Numbered from the stretch's first letter, positions 12,298-24,257 are shown. The stretch is DNA of 64,000 nucleotides from Phoenix dactylifera (GCF_009389715.1 NC_052394.1:23683399-23747398), one strand, 5' to 3'. A program made the numbers and translations. The notes: generated by a model from the letters alone, not told the origin.

Positions 12298-12975
12298 TTA
12301 AGGTTTGTATGGTAGGTGATCCTTAACTATATTCGGTGTACTTTGAGATTTGCACGGTGGGTGATTTTTAACTATGAGTTGTATACTAAGGATGCGTTAA
12401 GATCTATGCAATAATGCAAGTGAATGAATGATGTTCAGAATGGTTTGAGATCTATACGGTGGATGATCCTTTACTATAGACCATATATTAAGATTGCTTT
12501 TAGATCTGTGCCAACAGATGAATGGTGTTCGAAGTGCTTTAAAATACATGCAACGTGTGACCATTAACTATGAGCCATTTACTAAAAGCGTTTTGAGATT
12601 TGTGTAGATAAATGAACAAAGAGATTTAGTGTACTTCAAGATTTGCACGATGAGTGCTTTGAGAAATATGCGATGTACTTAAGGGTGTTTTGATATGTAG
12701 GTAGATAATTGAAGAGGTTTGGAGTGCTTTGAAATCTACATCGTACGTGATTCTTAACTATGGGCCATATACTAATAATGCTTTGAGATTTGTAAAGGCG
12801 AATGAATAAAGTGGTTCGGAGTGCTCTAAGATCTATAAGAAGGATGATCCTTAACTAAGATCTATGCACGTAGAAATTGATGGAGTTCTGATTGCTTTGC
12901 GATCTATGGAGTGAGCAACTTTTAATTATGAGTCATATACTAAGAATTTTTTGAGATTTGTGCCAAGATTTCTCT
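12298..12975. repeat. decayed tandem repeat, unit about 95 bp
   Basis: A motif like GAGATCTATACGGTGGATGA followed by CCTTAACTATGAGCCATATACT recurs with starts near 12345, 12447, 12540, 12638, 12731, 12828 and 12899. Spacing is mostly 93-102 bp, with one shorter step. Copies differ by many substitutions and small indels, so the array is old. There is no open frame and no similarity to the neighbouring gene. Confidence 0.7.
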
Positions 12976-14721
12976 CCATAAGTAAGCAATATGAAAGATA
13001 TTTTGGTCATAATACAACTTTACGCTGCCATATGATGGACAATAGATCAGTTTGAAAATATGAAGATCTTATTTGAAATATTTCAAAATCAAAAGGATAC
13101 TTTTAGAATAAGTTTTAAGTTGAGAAAGTATTCTATAACTTTCATCTGACCTCTGCCTCCTTCTCTCTTGGGCTTCTGGCTCTTCTTTTTTTTTTTCATA
13201 ATATGACTGGCGTATCACTACTGCAGATCTTACTGTTTCTATGCGGCATGAGCCGGCAGATATTAAAATATAGAAACGCCAGCCGTCCGGTTATTAGAAT
13301 ATAGAAACGCTAGCCGTCCAGTTTCCCCGCCCTCGTCTCCGAGCACCGATCTTTATGTTGGTTTTGTGCAAACATTATCTGCGAGGACAACCAGTTGTTG
13401 TACGTAGGCAGGACTTAAAAAAAGAAAAAAAATCTGAAAAATCGTTGCACGGGTTGCTAAAGACAAGAAATCGAGGACGATGGGATGGGGCATCAACTGA
13501 ACCGTCCAACGTAGTATCCCAGCTTGGACACGAACAGCTTGGGAAAAGCCGGCCGTTTGAAAACTGTGCAGCTTCTGGTCCAAAGGATTAATTATAATTT
13601 GTTTGGATAGTAGGCTGAAAGTTGATGGGATAGGTTGGAAAAGCACCAGCCAGCAAAATTATAAAATTATACTGTTTAAATATTCAACAATACCTTCAGA
13701 GTGGATCGGGCTGAATTCCATAAGAAAAATTTCACGCCGGCCCTCTCTAAAAAGCAGCATTTATGGATAGGCTTGTGTTATGAGTGGAACATATAAAAAC
13801 AAAACATGCTCGATCAGAAGAGTCATGCATAGCAATTGATAAGGATCATAAGGTTTGCATGACGTGGTTCGCACAAAAATCACTTGTTTATTAATGTGGT
13901 GGGAGTTGGTTCATTTTTGTTGACTGCATCCTGGCCGCCATTAATATGGAACAATGTAAGACGACCAATTGAGGGAATAAAGATTCTAAAATTTCCTGAT
14001 GAATTAATGTTAAAGAAGTGACAAAGGGGATGAAGTCCGTGCAAGATTGAAATCATGTTGATAGCATGGATTGGATGCGATTCTCAAGAAAAAAAATGCA
14101 TCTAACTACAAGATTAATTTGAGCAAGCGGGTAATTTGCAGAAGAGACATGGGGCAGCAAAGGAGCCGAGAAAGCTACTGTTAGGGAAAAAGAATCGTCA
14201 GGAGAATATTTTAAATATGCTGGTGAGAGGTGTTCTTGATGGCAAGGACGGGATTGATCATGCGTGGAAGAGTAGGAGCTGGTTGTCAATGATGATAGCA
14301 CAAGCGAATCTGGACATAAGATGCGCAAGGGTGCAAGAAAATTTTCAAATCGAAGTATGATGTTTGATTACAGTGGTTCCTCAGGTACTCTAAGTAATCT
14401 AACTTTAACAAAATAGTCTTTTTCCTTTTCTTTTCTTTAATGAGAAGTAATGAAGTAAGTAAGATGATTCCCCGCCGCTTTATAAGTGAAAAGAGTTTTA
14501 CAAGCACATAGAGTTCGTCGGAGAGAATACAAAGTGCTCCAGTGATGAACCCTTTCTCAACAAAGGAGACACAGAGTTCCGAATTAATGGATGGCTTTCG
14601 CATGCTTTCCCGTGGCAAAGGTTTCTCCATAACTGGGAGGTCCGGAGAATTTCGTGGAGGACGAACACTAACTAGTAACTACGTGCAGAGCGGTCCGAAT
14701 TTCCAACTAATGCCATTTTTT
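12976..14721. other. spacer, no gene seen
   Basis: AT-rich spacer leading to the 3' end of the next UGT. A near-duplicate pair of short phrases (CAGCCGTCCGGTTATTAGAATATAG-like, around 13255-13325) is visible. Open frames here are short and have no recognisable protein. Confidence 0.4.
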
Positions 14722-16237
14722 TCAGCAGGCCGGAGCGTGGGAGTCTAAGGACATGATAAGCCGGATCAAACTTTGGAATTCATTGAACGAGGTCCCCCCT
14801 TCAGCAACGCTCTTCTTTGCCATCTCCGCCATCTCCCTGGCATTTCTCCTGAGCTCCTCTGACCTCTCTCCTTCCATCACCTCCCTCACCATCTTCTCCA
14901 CGATGCTTCTCCCACACAAGTCCTTCATGTCCAACCCGATTCCCCACACCGCACTCACAAACCTGCTGTTGATCTGCTGGTCGGCGAAGAACGGCCAGCA
15001 GAGCATCGGCTTGCCCGCCGCGATGCTCTCCAATGTCGAGTTCCAGCCGCTGTGGGTCAGGAAGCACCCCACCGCCGGGTGGGACAGCACCTCCTCCTGC
15101 GGGGCCCATCCCACCATGCAGCCCCTCTCCCTCGTCCCCTCCTCCACCTCCGCCGGCAACACCTCCGTCCCTCCCCCTCTCCTGTTGATCAAATCCGACC
15201 GCACCACCCACAGGAACCTCTGGCCGCTGTCGACCAGCCCGTGCCAGAACTCCATGAACTCCTCCCTCGTCACCACCGCCAAGCTCCCGAAGCTCACATA
15301 AACAACCGACCGGTCTGGCTGCGAGTCAAGCCAGGTCATGCAGTCCCGATCCTCTTGCCACAGGCTGCCAGAATCTGATGATGTTCTGGCCAGCGCGTTG
15401 AGGGGTCCAACAGCGTAGGTGACAGGGCTATTGTTACGGATGTGAGACAGCGCCGAGCCCTCCAGAGACTCGAAGGTGTTGAGTATAAGCGCTCTCGCTC
15501 GATTCGCGCTAGCGGTCACAGAAGACACCACCTGGAGCTCCCGGTCCGTATGGTCTCTGGCCTGCCTGCAAAAGCTCGGAAGATCTCGCCGCCGCAAGAA
15601 GCTCTCCATCCCCGGCACTCCTCGCACCGGCTCGTCCAGATCCGCACCCTCTGTTCCAATGCACCGATCAATACTTTCTTTTTGCATTCTTTTTTTTACT
15701 GGAATTGGTTCAATTTGTACCTGGAAAGGGGATCTCCCCGTTCTCTAGTAGCTTGGGAACGCAGAGAAAGGCCCAGACGCAGCAGGCGCTGATGGTACGG
15801 AAAATGATGGCAGGGATTCCCACCTCTTCCGAAACGTCGACAGCGAACGGCATGAGACCGTCCGCTATCACGCACGTCACCGGCGGCCATCCGCCGGAAT
15901 CCTTGTCTCGGTAGGCGATCAAGAGGTCGCGGAAGGAGGCGGCGGCCCGGGTCCGCATCGACTCCTCCAGATCGAAGAAATTGAAGACCGACCGGGTTTC
16001 TTCCTCGGAGAGGCCGTCGGGGATGGACGCGAAGCGGAACTTTGGGCGTTGCGCGAGCCGGGTGTGGGCGCCGGAGAAGCGGCTGAGGTGGCGGTGATTG
16101 TGGTGGGTGTTGAGGAAGGTGACGAGGAGGCCGGCGCCGGAGAGGAGGTCGGCCAGCTTCAGCATGCAGTTCACCATGCCCTGCCCCGGGAAGGGAAACA
16201 CCAGCACGTGCACCTCTTTCCGACGGCCTCCGTCCAT
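14722..16237 (-). CDS. UDP-glycosyltransferase, UGT709-like, lacking the catalytic histidine
   Basis: Two exons, 15721-16237 and 14722-15650, flank a 70-bp intron in phase 1 and give 481 residues from the ATG at 16237. The PSPG box is complete (WAPQEEVLSHPAVGCFLTHS to WPFFADQ). The phrase GVPGMESFLRRRDLPSFCR after the intron is typical of the group annotated as 7-deoxyloganetic acid glucosyltransferase-like (UGT709). The odd point is the N-terminal loop: it reads FPFPGQGMVNCML, with Met21 where family members have the catalytic His and Cys where Pro is usual. The partner Asp is present (D126, CVIADG). Reading frame, splice sites and the sugar-binding half are intact, so this does not look like a decaying gene. 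It may be inactive, use another base, or bind without catalysis (inference). Its closest local relative is the UGT 4.7 kb to the right, in the same orientation. Confidence 0.92.
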
Positions 16238-16757
16238 CTTCTAAACAAAGGATAGTAGTTCTTCACCGGCACTCCTCGGAGACACGTGCTCTAGATAGGC
16301 TTGACCGTCGGAGAACCAACCAAAGGGATAAGCGTACTGGTGGGGGAGCCAATGGGGACGGTCCAAAGAAAAGCAAAGGAAAGAGCAGTCCCCTCTGTTA
16401 CTGTGATTTAATTTTGGCGGCATCCTGCACCGAAAGGTTGTAGGCTTGTCGAAACACTGCGAAAAACGGAAAGGGAAATTACTTTTACAGGATACGAACG
16501 TGACTTATTTAAAGTTACATCCTCCATAGAGTATGAATTAATTAGGGAAAATCTCCGAGTGGAGCATTCCTTTTCCTTTGTCATTATAGGGCAAAATTTT
16601 TCCAGCTATCAAGCCTATCTGACTATCCTTATGATTCAGAGGATATCAAACTTAATGTGGACCATTTTAGCGACTGCGACCGGGGCTAGACAGGATTCAA
16701 ATGCTAAGAAGGCCTCCTTACCTCAGAAAGATGGCTTTTAAATATCCTCGCACAAGT

Positions 16758-17441
16758 CTAAGCAGCCAAGGCTTGGGCTTCTACTGGCTCGATCTTTTCC
16801 TCAGCCTTCCTCACTCTCTCCTCAGCTAGCCGAGCTCGCTCTTCTACCTGTTTGAGATACCAACCACTTTGAAATATAAGACTTAGAAGTAGGAGAAGCA
16901 AAAGAACTTGGGGTAGAGGATGAGCTTGGGCCGGCCTGAGCTGAAGTAGTTGCCTTAGATGAGGATGGACAAGAGGTCGGAGTAGCGGATGACGGCTGAG
17001 CAAGGATGACCCTTTCTAGAGGAGCTGACCTAATAGGCCATACGATCTCGACTTTGGGATCAAGCTCCACACTTTTTTGTTCGAGGTTTCAGCACCTTGG
17101 AAGCAAAGATCTTAGAAACATAGGCCTCAACTATAGCTTCAGGTGGAGCCGAGATGGATTCTCCCTTTGTCTTCTTCTTCTTTTAAGGGACTTCACCCCT
17201 AGATGCCGCAGCCACTCTCTCATATATAGCTTTTTGGATCATTGTCGTCACCACATTAATAGGACCTAGAGACATTTTCGAAATAATAACGTCTCGGGAC
17301 AACCCCGATATGATAGTGCAACAAGAAGATCAATCGACACATTAAAAGTTCCTTCTAGATATCTTGTCCTCAACCAAGATGATCATACAACTTCTATCAC
17401 TCCGAACTAAGATTCAGTTTGGCCTCAGAAGTGGGGGGCAA
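16758..17441 (-). mobile_element. fossil LTR retrotransposon, internal fragment
   Basis: A minus-strand reading with a Ser/Pro-rich stretch followed by a heptad-like charged segment (RARLAEERVRKAEEKIEPVE) resembles the coiled-coil part of plant gypsy-type element proteins. At 17430-17441 lies a purine run with GTGGGGGGCAAA, directly followed by LTR-like sequence starting TGATAGG, as expected for a polypurine tract and 3' LTR. The protein-like reading is antisense to that LTR. Some plant gypsy elements carry an antisense frame before their 3' LTR, which would explain this. The element is broken and old; only fragments remain. Confidence 0.5.
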
Positions 17442-17790
17442 ATGATAGGAGAAATATTGGACATCTTGACTTCAGCTTAGACTGACCTCTTTGATCTTGG
17501 TATTAACCGAGGTGAATGACCTCAGTGAAAACTGAGGTGCCACTCAGCTCCAACAAGACAAGAATGATACGGGGATATCATAGATTTACGGCACTAGATC
17601 TCTGTTTCAGTGTGGTCAGGAGATGGGGGAAATGCTCTTAAATCTTTCTCGAGCATGGGAACAGGCTGATACTTATACTTCAAGCCTTCAAATAGCATCG
17701 CAAGCCAGCTCCCGCCTTTAGAGAGTTCTTTGACCGACAATGTCAAAGCAGGCAAGGATGAAATAGCTATTAACCTTAATCAATAATTGC
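17442..17790 (+). mobile_element. fossil LTR fragment
   Basis: It begins TGATAGGAGAAATATTGGAC right after a polypurine tract. Diverged relatives of its first 80 or so bases are found in reverse orientation at about 18955-19032 and 24170-24257, including the shared phrase ACCGAGGT..ATGACCTCAG. The right border is not clear. A degraded LTR of a gypsy-type element is the best reading. Confidence 0.5.
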
Positions 17791-18954
17791 AATACGAACT
17801 TGCTCTATTTTCCATCTCCTCCTTTTCATGGTGCAGCAAAGCGAGGGTAAGACAGCGACTTCACACCCTAAAATTTCTTGCGTCCTTTTCATGTGAGACT
17901 TTAATTTATGCATTTAAGTTGGGCCAAATCACATTCTTTTTGTTCTTTTTGGTGGAATACTCATCTTGCTTATTGAATAGGCCCTGCCGGGGCCCGTCAT
18001 ACTATAGTAAGTTTTGCACTTCCCCATCTATATTTTTATCATTTGATGATGTTTTCAAAGTTAATATCTTTAATTCTTCTGGCTATAGTAACTTTGTGCA
18101 TATCTTCACTTAATGTGTTGATCTGGATATGTAGTTCTCAAGCCATTTTCAAGGATTCATTTAGGAGGGGGAACAATATTCTTCTAAGTATATCGTTTCC
18201 TTAAACTTCTTCCAGAAACTTTTGTAACTGTTAATTTAATACCTTTTGGTGTTTTGTTTAAATTTATTGAATATTCCTTAAGCTGGACACTAAATTTGGA
18301 TAGAACTCACCAATACTAGCATTTGATTCATCTAAGTTTGCTTCCTTTTGTTCTCTCTATTATAATTAATGCTTGCTCTTTACAAATTATGCGAGTGCAT
18401 TTTCTTGCTCTAGTGATAACTTGTAGCACGGAATTAGTTTTTTGCAACTTAAAGAGGGAAAATCGGAGAGGCTATGGTTAGTATTTGCGTCTATTGGCTG
18501 TCATGCTGCTATATGATATGCATCTAATATTTTACTGACAGAGAATTTGGTTATGTTGTCCTCATTCACTAGAGATTAATTGACCCTTTCCTTTTTTTTG
18601 CGTGGGGTTTGCAATTACTTTTTACTCCAAGCTTCTTACAATACAATTTTTTGTTAAACATATTTTATTCATCAGATTTTAAATTCCGACTACCATTCTT
18701 ACCATCAATTTGGATTATTGTAGGCTATTTAATTTTTTTTTTGTCACATAGTGTTGAAAATAGTATTTTAATAAAAATAGTATTTTAATAAATTTTGAGT
18801 ACAAAAATTTAATTAGTAATTTTGCATCTCAAACAGCTAGACAAATTATTTTTAAATAAAATTTTAAAATATTTTATACTCATTAAAATTTTTTCATCAT
18901 TTTTTTTATAAAAAACTTTCCCCAGTGAGTTTGGCCTTCAAATACATTGGGCGG
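17791..18954. other. AT-rich spacer, nothing recognised
   Basis: AT-rich sequence between two LTR-like fragments. It may be the decayed remainder of the same elements, but I see no gene, terminal repeat or array. Confidence 0.4.
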
Positions 18955-19032
18955 TCTCTAAGGACCTCGAACCATGCCGAGGTCATAAACTTCAGTCTAT
19001 CCAAGATCAGATTGAAAAATATTCTATCATAT
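18955..19032 (-). mobile_element. short fossil LTR fragment, inverted
   Basis: Read on the minus strand it gives TGATAGAATATTTTTCAATC, then CTTGGATAGACTGAAG and TATGACCTCGG, a diverged match to the start of the LTR-like sequence at 17442. Short and degraded; the call rests only on this similarity. Confidence 0.3.
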
Positions 19033-20927
19033 GAGTGACCTTATCCTCCTAAGCGGCAAAGACCAGAAATGAGCTGCCATTAGTGTGCTGCCTTGATTCC
19101 ATTACACACGCAGATGAAAGTGACACCGGCAGACATGACGAACTTTTTTTTTTTTTTTTTGTTTTGCTGAAAGCGGGTACTTCATACAGTACGGGATGAC
19201 GAACTATTTTCAGTCCCGCCGGTTGAAGAGGATATGTGCCGAGCGATTGCATGCCGAGCCAAACTTTTTTTTGGGGGGCTGGAAGGGTCCTGCCGAACCC
19301 AACCCATAATGGAAAAGTTGGTTACCACGAGCAGCCTTTCGTGTGATGGAGATTAGATTACATTGCATACAGCCACACCGCGCAATGCGTAGGCCGGGGC
19401 GTCAGTGCACGCACCAAGAAAAATGAAGCTGGTAGGCCTCACGTTATTGGTCTACGGATTCCTGCGTCAAATTAGGCGGCTCGATGTCTGTTGACTGTTA
19501 CGTCGGCATATATATGCTTTGCGAAGCAGGATGACTTGGGGAGGCGTACCTGACCATGCCCCAAGGGGGGGGCCTTTGAAAATTGAAATAGATAACGATG
19601 AGGAAGGGCAAACCATTCGCAATAAAATGAATGGAAAAAAAAATTCACATAATTTGTTAATACTGGGGTAGCCCTGTATAGTTTTCAGTGAGGCAGGGTC
19701 CGGCCTGAAAAGTGACGGGGCGCATGAAATTAACTACTCAATTTAATACAGTGGCCCGGAAACGCCCATTGGAAACGATGGGCGAGAATGCCTGTGCGCC
19801 CGTAATTGGACCAAGTCAGTTGGACCGAACCTACAAAATTCAAGTTTATTTATAATGCTATTTTTGGCCGCTGGCATTTTGAAGAGAAGTTCCTTTTTCT
19901 TCGCCACATCTTTGTCAAGATAGATCTCAAAAGATCATAAACTAAATTCGCCATTCTTAAAATCTCACATGAATACATGATAGTTCAGCACATCTACTAG
20001 ACAACGACACATGTCCAGCAAAATCAACGGCCAATCAAATCTCCAAACAATCAATATGATCGGTTGCAACTTGGTGTAATCTCAATATATATGAAAAGAA
20101 ATATTATGACAGACCAACAAATAAGAAAAGCATCCGATTATGGTACACTAGAAAAGCAATATTCTAATTGCCTCGATTAGCGATATGAAAAGAGTTCAAC
20201 TGCATATATGTGAATCACGCAATTCTAATCGCCCAGATTCATATTCCATCCTCTATAAATTTCAAACATGGAGACTTTAGGCATGAAGAAAAATCCGAAT
20301 ACTATACTTTTATACTTGAGTTTTTTTTCTCGAAACTCTACTTGATTTAAGCTGATAAATATTATCTGTATGTCCTATTAACCAACAATTTGAGAGGACA
20401 AGATGCAAACGCATTAGCATGGAAGTGTTTTGGTTTAGATGTGCAAAATAAATGGGGGTAAATAACCTACTTTTATATTCGGTAACAGGGACCTGAGACC
20501 AACAGTAGCCTTACATGCATCTTTTGTTGAGTGTCTGGAGTCTCCATGCACCACACCCTTTACTGAAAATGTGATATAATCAGTGACGATGTATATATAA
20601 CTTTGCGCATTAACATTACTGAACATCGGGACAGGCTCAATATCCCTTCAACAAATCGTGGAAGAAACGTATTCAAACATATATATACTTAACATAGAGT
20701 CATAATTATTTAATTGGCGCTCCCTGGTAAGTCTAAAACCGAAAACGGACCGGAAATAAATCTCATGCTCTGTCGTCTATGGCTCCACGCACGGATCTAA
20801 TAGGCACTTGGAATTTAGTGGCAGCATGATTAGATTATCTTAATTTTGCAAAAATAGCACTAATAAAAGAGCCAGGATCCTTTGCATGGCAAAGGTGCGG
20901 CTGTTGCACCGTAGAGTGCTACCTCTG
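19033..20927. other. spacer, no gene seen
   Basis: Spacer with a poly(T) run near 19145. It ends at the 3' end of the second UGT709-like gene. Open frames are short and unrecognised; no repeats or terminal structures seen. Confidence 0.4.
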
Positions 20928-22509
20928 TTATTTTTCTCGGCTCATGGCTTTGATGTCTTTAACCAAGTTCTCGAAGTCCCTGTAAGATGACCCGCCTTCC
21001 CCTACGCTCCTCCTTGCGAGTTCAGCCATCTCACCAGCCGATCTCCTCAACTCCTCTGCTCTTTCCCCTTCCATCACCTCCCTCACCATCCTCTCCACCA
21101 CGCTCCTGCCGCGCTTGTCCTTCATGTCCACTCCGAACCTCCAAACGTCACCGACAAACCTACTGTTCACTGGCTGGTCCGCGAAGAAAGGCCAGCAGAT
21201 CATCGGCACGCCTGCCGCCACGCTCTCCAGCGTCGAATTCCACCCGCTGTGAGTCAAGAAACATGCCACTGCCGGGTGGGCCAGCACCTCTTCCTGCGGT
21301 GCCCACCCCACAAGGCACCCCCTCTCCTTCGTCTCCTTCTCCAAGTCCTCCTGTATCGCCTCCTCTATCTTCCCTTCCGCCAGGTCTGGCCTCACCACCC
21401 ATAAGAACCGCTTACCACTGTCCACCAGCCCGTGCCAAAATTCCATCAGCTCGTCCCTCGACATCATTGTGACGCTCCCGAAGCTAATGTAGACGACCGA
21501 CCTCTGCGGCTGTGAGTCGAGCCACTTAAGACAGGAGCGATCCTCTTGCCAGAGGCTGGCAGAGTTGGAGGACAACGGGGCATCAGCACCGCAATCATCA
21601 AAAGTTCTTGAAAGAAGATGGAGAGGTCCGAGGGCGTAGCTGATGGGGATGGCGGAACGGATGTGGGAGAGGACGGGGCCCTCAAGGGCCTCGAAGGTGT
21701 TCAGAATGAGACCTCTCCCTCGTCTCACGTTTGCGTTGGCGTTGGTCACGAACTGGAGAGAGCGATCAGAAGTAGATTTAGCATTTCTACAAAAACTTGG
21801 CAGGTCCCTACGCCGTAAGAAGCCCTCCATCCCTGGCACCCCTCGAATCGTCTCGTCTAGACCGTCCTCCTCCTTCTCCTCCTCCTCCTCTGTAATAAAA
21901 TAAAATCTAATCAACAACAACAACAGAAGAAAAACAAAAACGCAGGGCGATCGGAGGCTTAGATCAGTCATAGGCTATAGAAAGACGATGATAATCTGTA
22001 CCTGGGAACGGGATTTCTCCGCCCTTGATGAGATCGGGGATGCAAAGATAAGCCCAAACAGCACAAGCACCGCTCGTGCGGACGAATATCACGGGGATTT
22101 CCATCTCTGCCGCCACCTCCGACGCGAGGCGCAGTATCCCGTCGGCCACGGCGCACGTCACGGGCGGCCATCCGTCGGGATCCTTGCCGGTGGGCACCAA
22201 GAGCTCCCTGTAGTGCTCCCTAGATCGAGTCCGGAGGGACTCTTCGAGGTCGAGGAACTGGAGAAAGGGCCGGGGGTGGTCTTCCGGAAGGCCGTCGGGA
22301 ATGGTCCGGAACCGGAACCGGGGGAGTCCGGCGAGCCGCTGGAGGGCGGGAGAGCTGGCGAGGAAGCGGCGGTGGATGTTGTCAGTGTTGACGAAGGTGA
22401 CATGGAGGCCGGCATGGGAGAGGATCTCGGCAAGCTTCAGCATCGGAGGCACGTGACCTTGGGCCGGAAAAGGGGATACAAGGACGTGCGCCTCCCCGAC
22501 CTCCGTCAT
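20928..22509 (-). CDS. UDP-glycosyltransferase, UGT709-like
   Basis: Two exons, 22002-22509 and 20928-21889, flank a 112-bp phase-1 intron and give 489 residues from the ATG at 22509. Catalytic His19 (FPAQGHVPPML) and partner Asp123 (CAVADG) are present, and the PSPG box runs from WAPQEEVLAHPAVACFLTHS to WPFFADQ. GVPGMEGFLRRRDLPSFCR marks the same 7-deoxyloganetic acid glucosyltransferase-like group as the gene at 14722-16237. Intron position and phase are the same, so the two are tandem relatives. Exon 2 opens with an acidic run (EEEEEKEED) made by GAG/GAA codons, about six residues longer than in the relative. It looks complete and, unlike its neighbour, has the residues for catalysis. Substrate unknown; terpenoid, phenolic or hormone acceptors are all possible. 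Confidence 0.93.
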
Positions 22510-23299
22510 ATTGCTCCGTTCTTCTACTCTTCTCGGTCTTTCTAATGTTGTTCTAGGTTTTTCTTAACCTCAACGTTCAGATCCATCCGCCCTCCGACCA
22601 AGAACTTGTATGTGTCCTTGGGGCTGCCTTATCTTGACTTTCCCATATTACCAACTCTTCTTATTTTTAATTATTTTCTCTAAGACATGATCTGACTTAG
22701 CTGTACCAAGCCGGTCAGATAAGAAGCTAGCTCAGCCCACCTCCTCTGTTATTTTTACTTTTGAAAAGAAATATATTTTAACATTTTTTTTTTCCTTTCA
22801 TCCACCTTCTTCCCGAGTGAAACCCTATTCAGCCGCCTCCCTCCGCTCTCTATTCGCCTCTCGGCCGCCGCCCTCTCCATCCCCTCACAGATCCATCAAG
22901 ACCACGGAGGAGACCTTGGAGAAAACCACTCATAGATCTATCGAGATTGAGGGATTCGAGAAGCTTCCGGCAGCCAACTGTGGAATTGAAGGAGTTCTCG
23001 TAGGAGATGCCTTTTCTTCTCCGGTCGGCGTCACAGTAGATGCAGAGCGCGGACTGAAGGAGGTCGCCGTAGCATCGCTTGGAGCGAACGTAGGGGGGAG
23101 GCTCGGGTCGAGCGCCATTCAGAAGAGGCATGGATAACCGGCATGCACCAATCTTATCGGCCAATCATCGGTGGCCGGAATTCTTCACGATAATCGAGAC
23201 ATGGAAGTATAGAGGGGGAGGACGGCAACCTCGTCGGCAACTTTTCCTGGCATCATGGCTGAGGTAGGAGAAGCATCCCCCGAGAAATCCTTGAACTTC
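22510..23299. other. upstream region of the UGT709-like gene, GC-rich part
   Basis: A GC-rich stretch from 22810 to 23150 has open frames on both strands (for example 22817-23137 on the plus strand), but neither resembles a family I know and no ATG context or domain supports them. Could be a 5' exon or fragment of something unrecognised. Confidence 0.3.
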
Positions 23300-23400
23300 G
23301 AATTATTTGCCACGCCAGCCATTCTCTTCGATTCCAAATCGCCAACATAGCTTGAATTATTTGCCACGCCAGCCATTCTCTTCGATTCCAAATCGCCAAC
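23300..23400. repeat. 54-bp-period direct duplication
   Basis: A 47-bp block starting GAATTATTTGCCACGCCAGC occurs at 23300 and again at 23354 with no visible difference, so the duplication is recent. Confidence 0.85.
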
Positions 23401-23669
23401 CGGTTGCCGATGGGTAAATCAAAATTGTCCATCTTGAATCAGATGGTCAGGAATGAGCTAGAGATAAAACAACTAAAAAGCCCTTTCAAATACCACAGCA
23501 AAACCCAAGTTCTTCAACTTGGGCCGGTTAAGAGAAGCTGGGCTGCTATTTGGACCGTGGGCCGCCGGGAGTCCATCCATAACCAAATCAGAAAATTTTG
23601 GGCCCGGGCAGAAGGTTGACTCCACTGATAAGTGGGCCGAAGAGGGTGTAAGGGATTGCGTGCAATCCG

Positions 23670-24257
23670 AAAAACGGAACCAATTGTATCACTCGGTGCC
23701 CATGCCAGAATTCCAGAGTCGAAGTCGGTCACTGTCGCAGCTGCAACGGAGGTCGGTTGGTACCAAGGCGAAGACTGTTCGACTAAGAATCAAGGAGTAG
23801 CTTTAGAATATTGAAGGACCAATGTTGCTACACTGGAAGACGAGTATGATCTGCAAGGAAGTCTGTTTGTCGGAAGATTTCTGGTAGAGCAACGGTGGGA
23901 GAGGAAGAGAGTGAGTGTTTGCTTGAGGTCCTCGAACGCCCCTATATATAGAATGGGATGAGTATCCATTATCTTATTCGTTAGGAGATACTATAATTTT
24001 ATGGTGATAGCTGGCTTATTCGCTTAACGCATGGTAACGCTGTGATATATCCACAATGTTAATTATGCCTAGCTGGATCGGCCATTGCTGAGACCATAAT
24101 TGCTACTTTTTTTAATGATCTTTGGCGTTACTCTATAGTTGGATCAGCTAGTATAACACATCGGCCAATACCGAGGTCATTACCTTAGTTAAGGTCGAGT
24201 CCAAAAAAATCAGAATAGTTCGGGATCAAGATGACCAATATCCTTCTTATCTTATCG
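23670..24257 (-). mobile_element. fossil solo-LTR-like sequence
   Basis: On the minus strand it starts near 24257 with GATAAGAAGGATATTGGTCA, related to the LTR-like start at 17442. It continues to a TATA-like CTATATATAGGGGCG (about 23940-23955) and then a pyrimidine-rich leader, the layout of a gypsy-type LTR. No internal region or partner LTR is seen next to it. The end towards 23670 is a guess. Old and degraded. Confidence 0.45.

Noticed and set aside
22817-23137. 106-residue open frame, and its antisense partner
   Set aside because: No recognisable family and no promoter or splice support; kept only as a GC-rich stretch.
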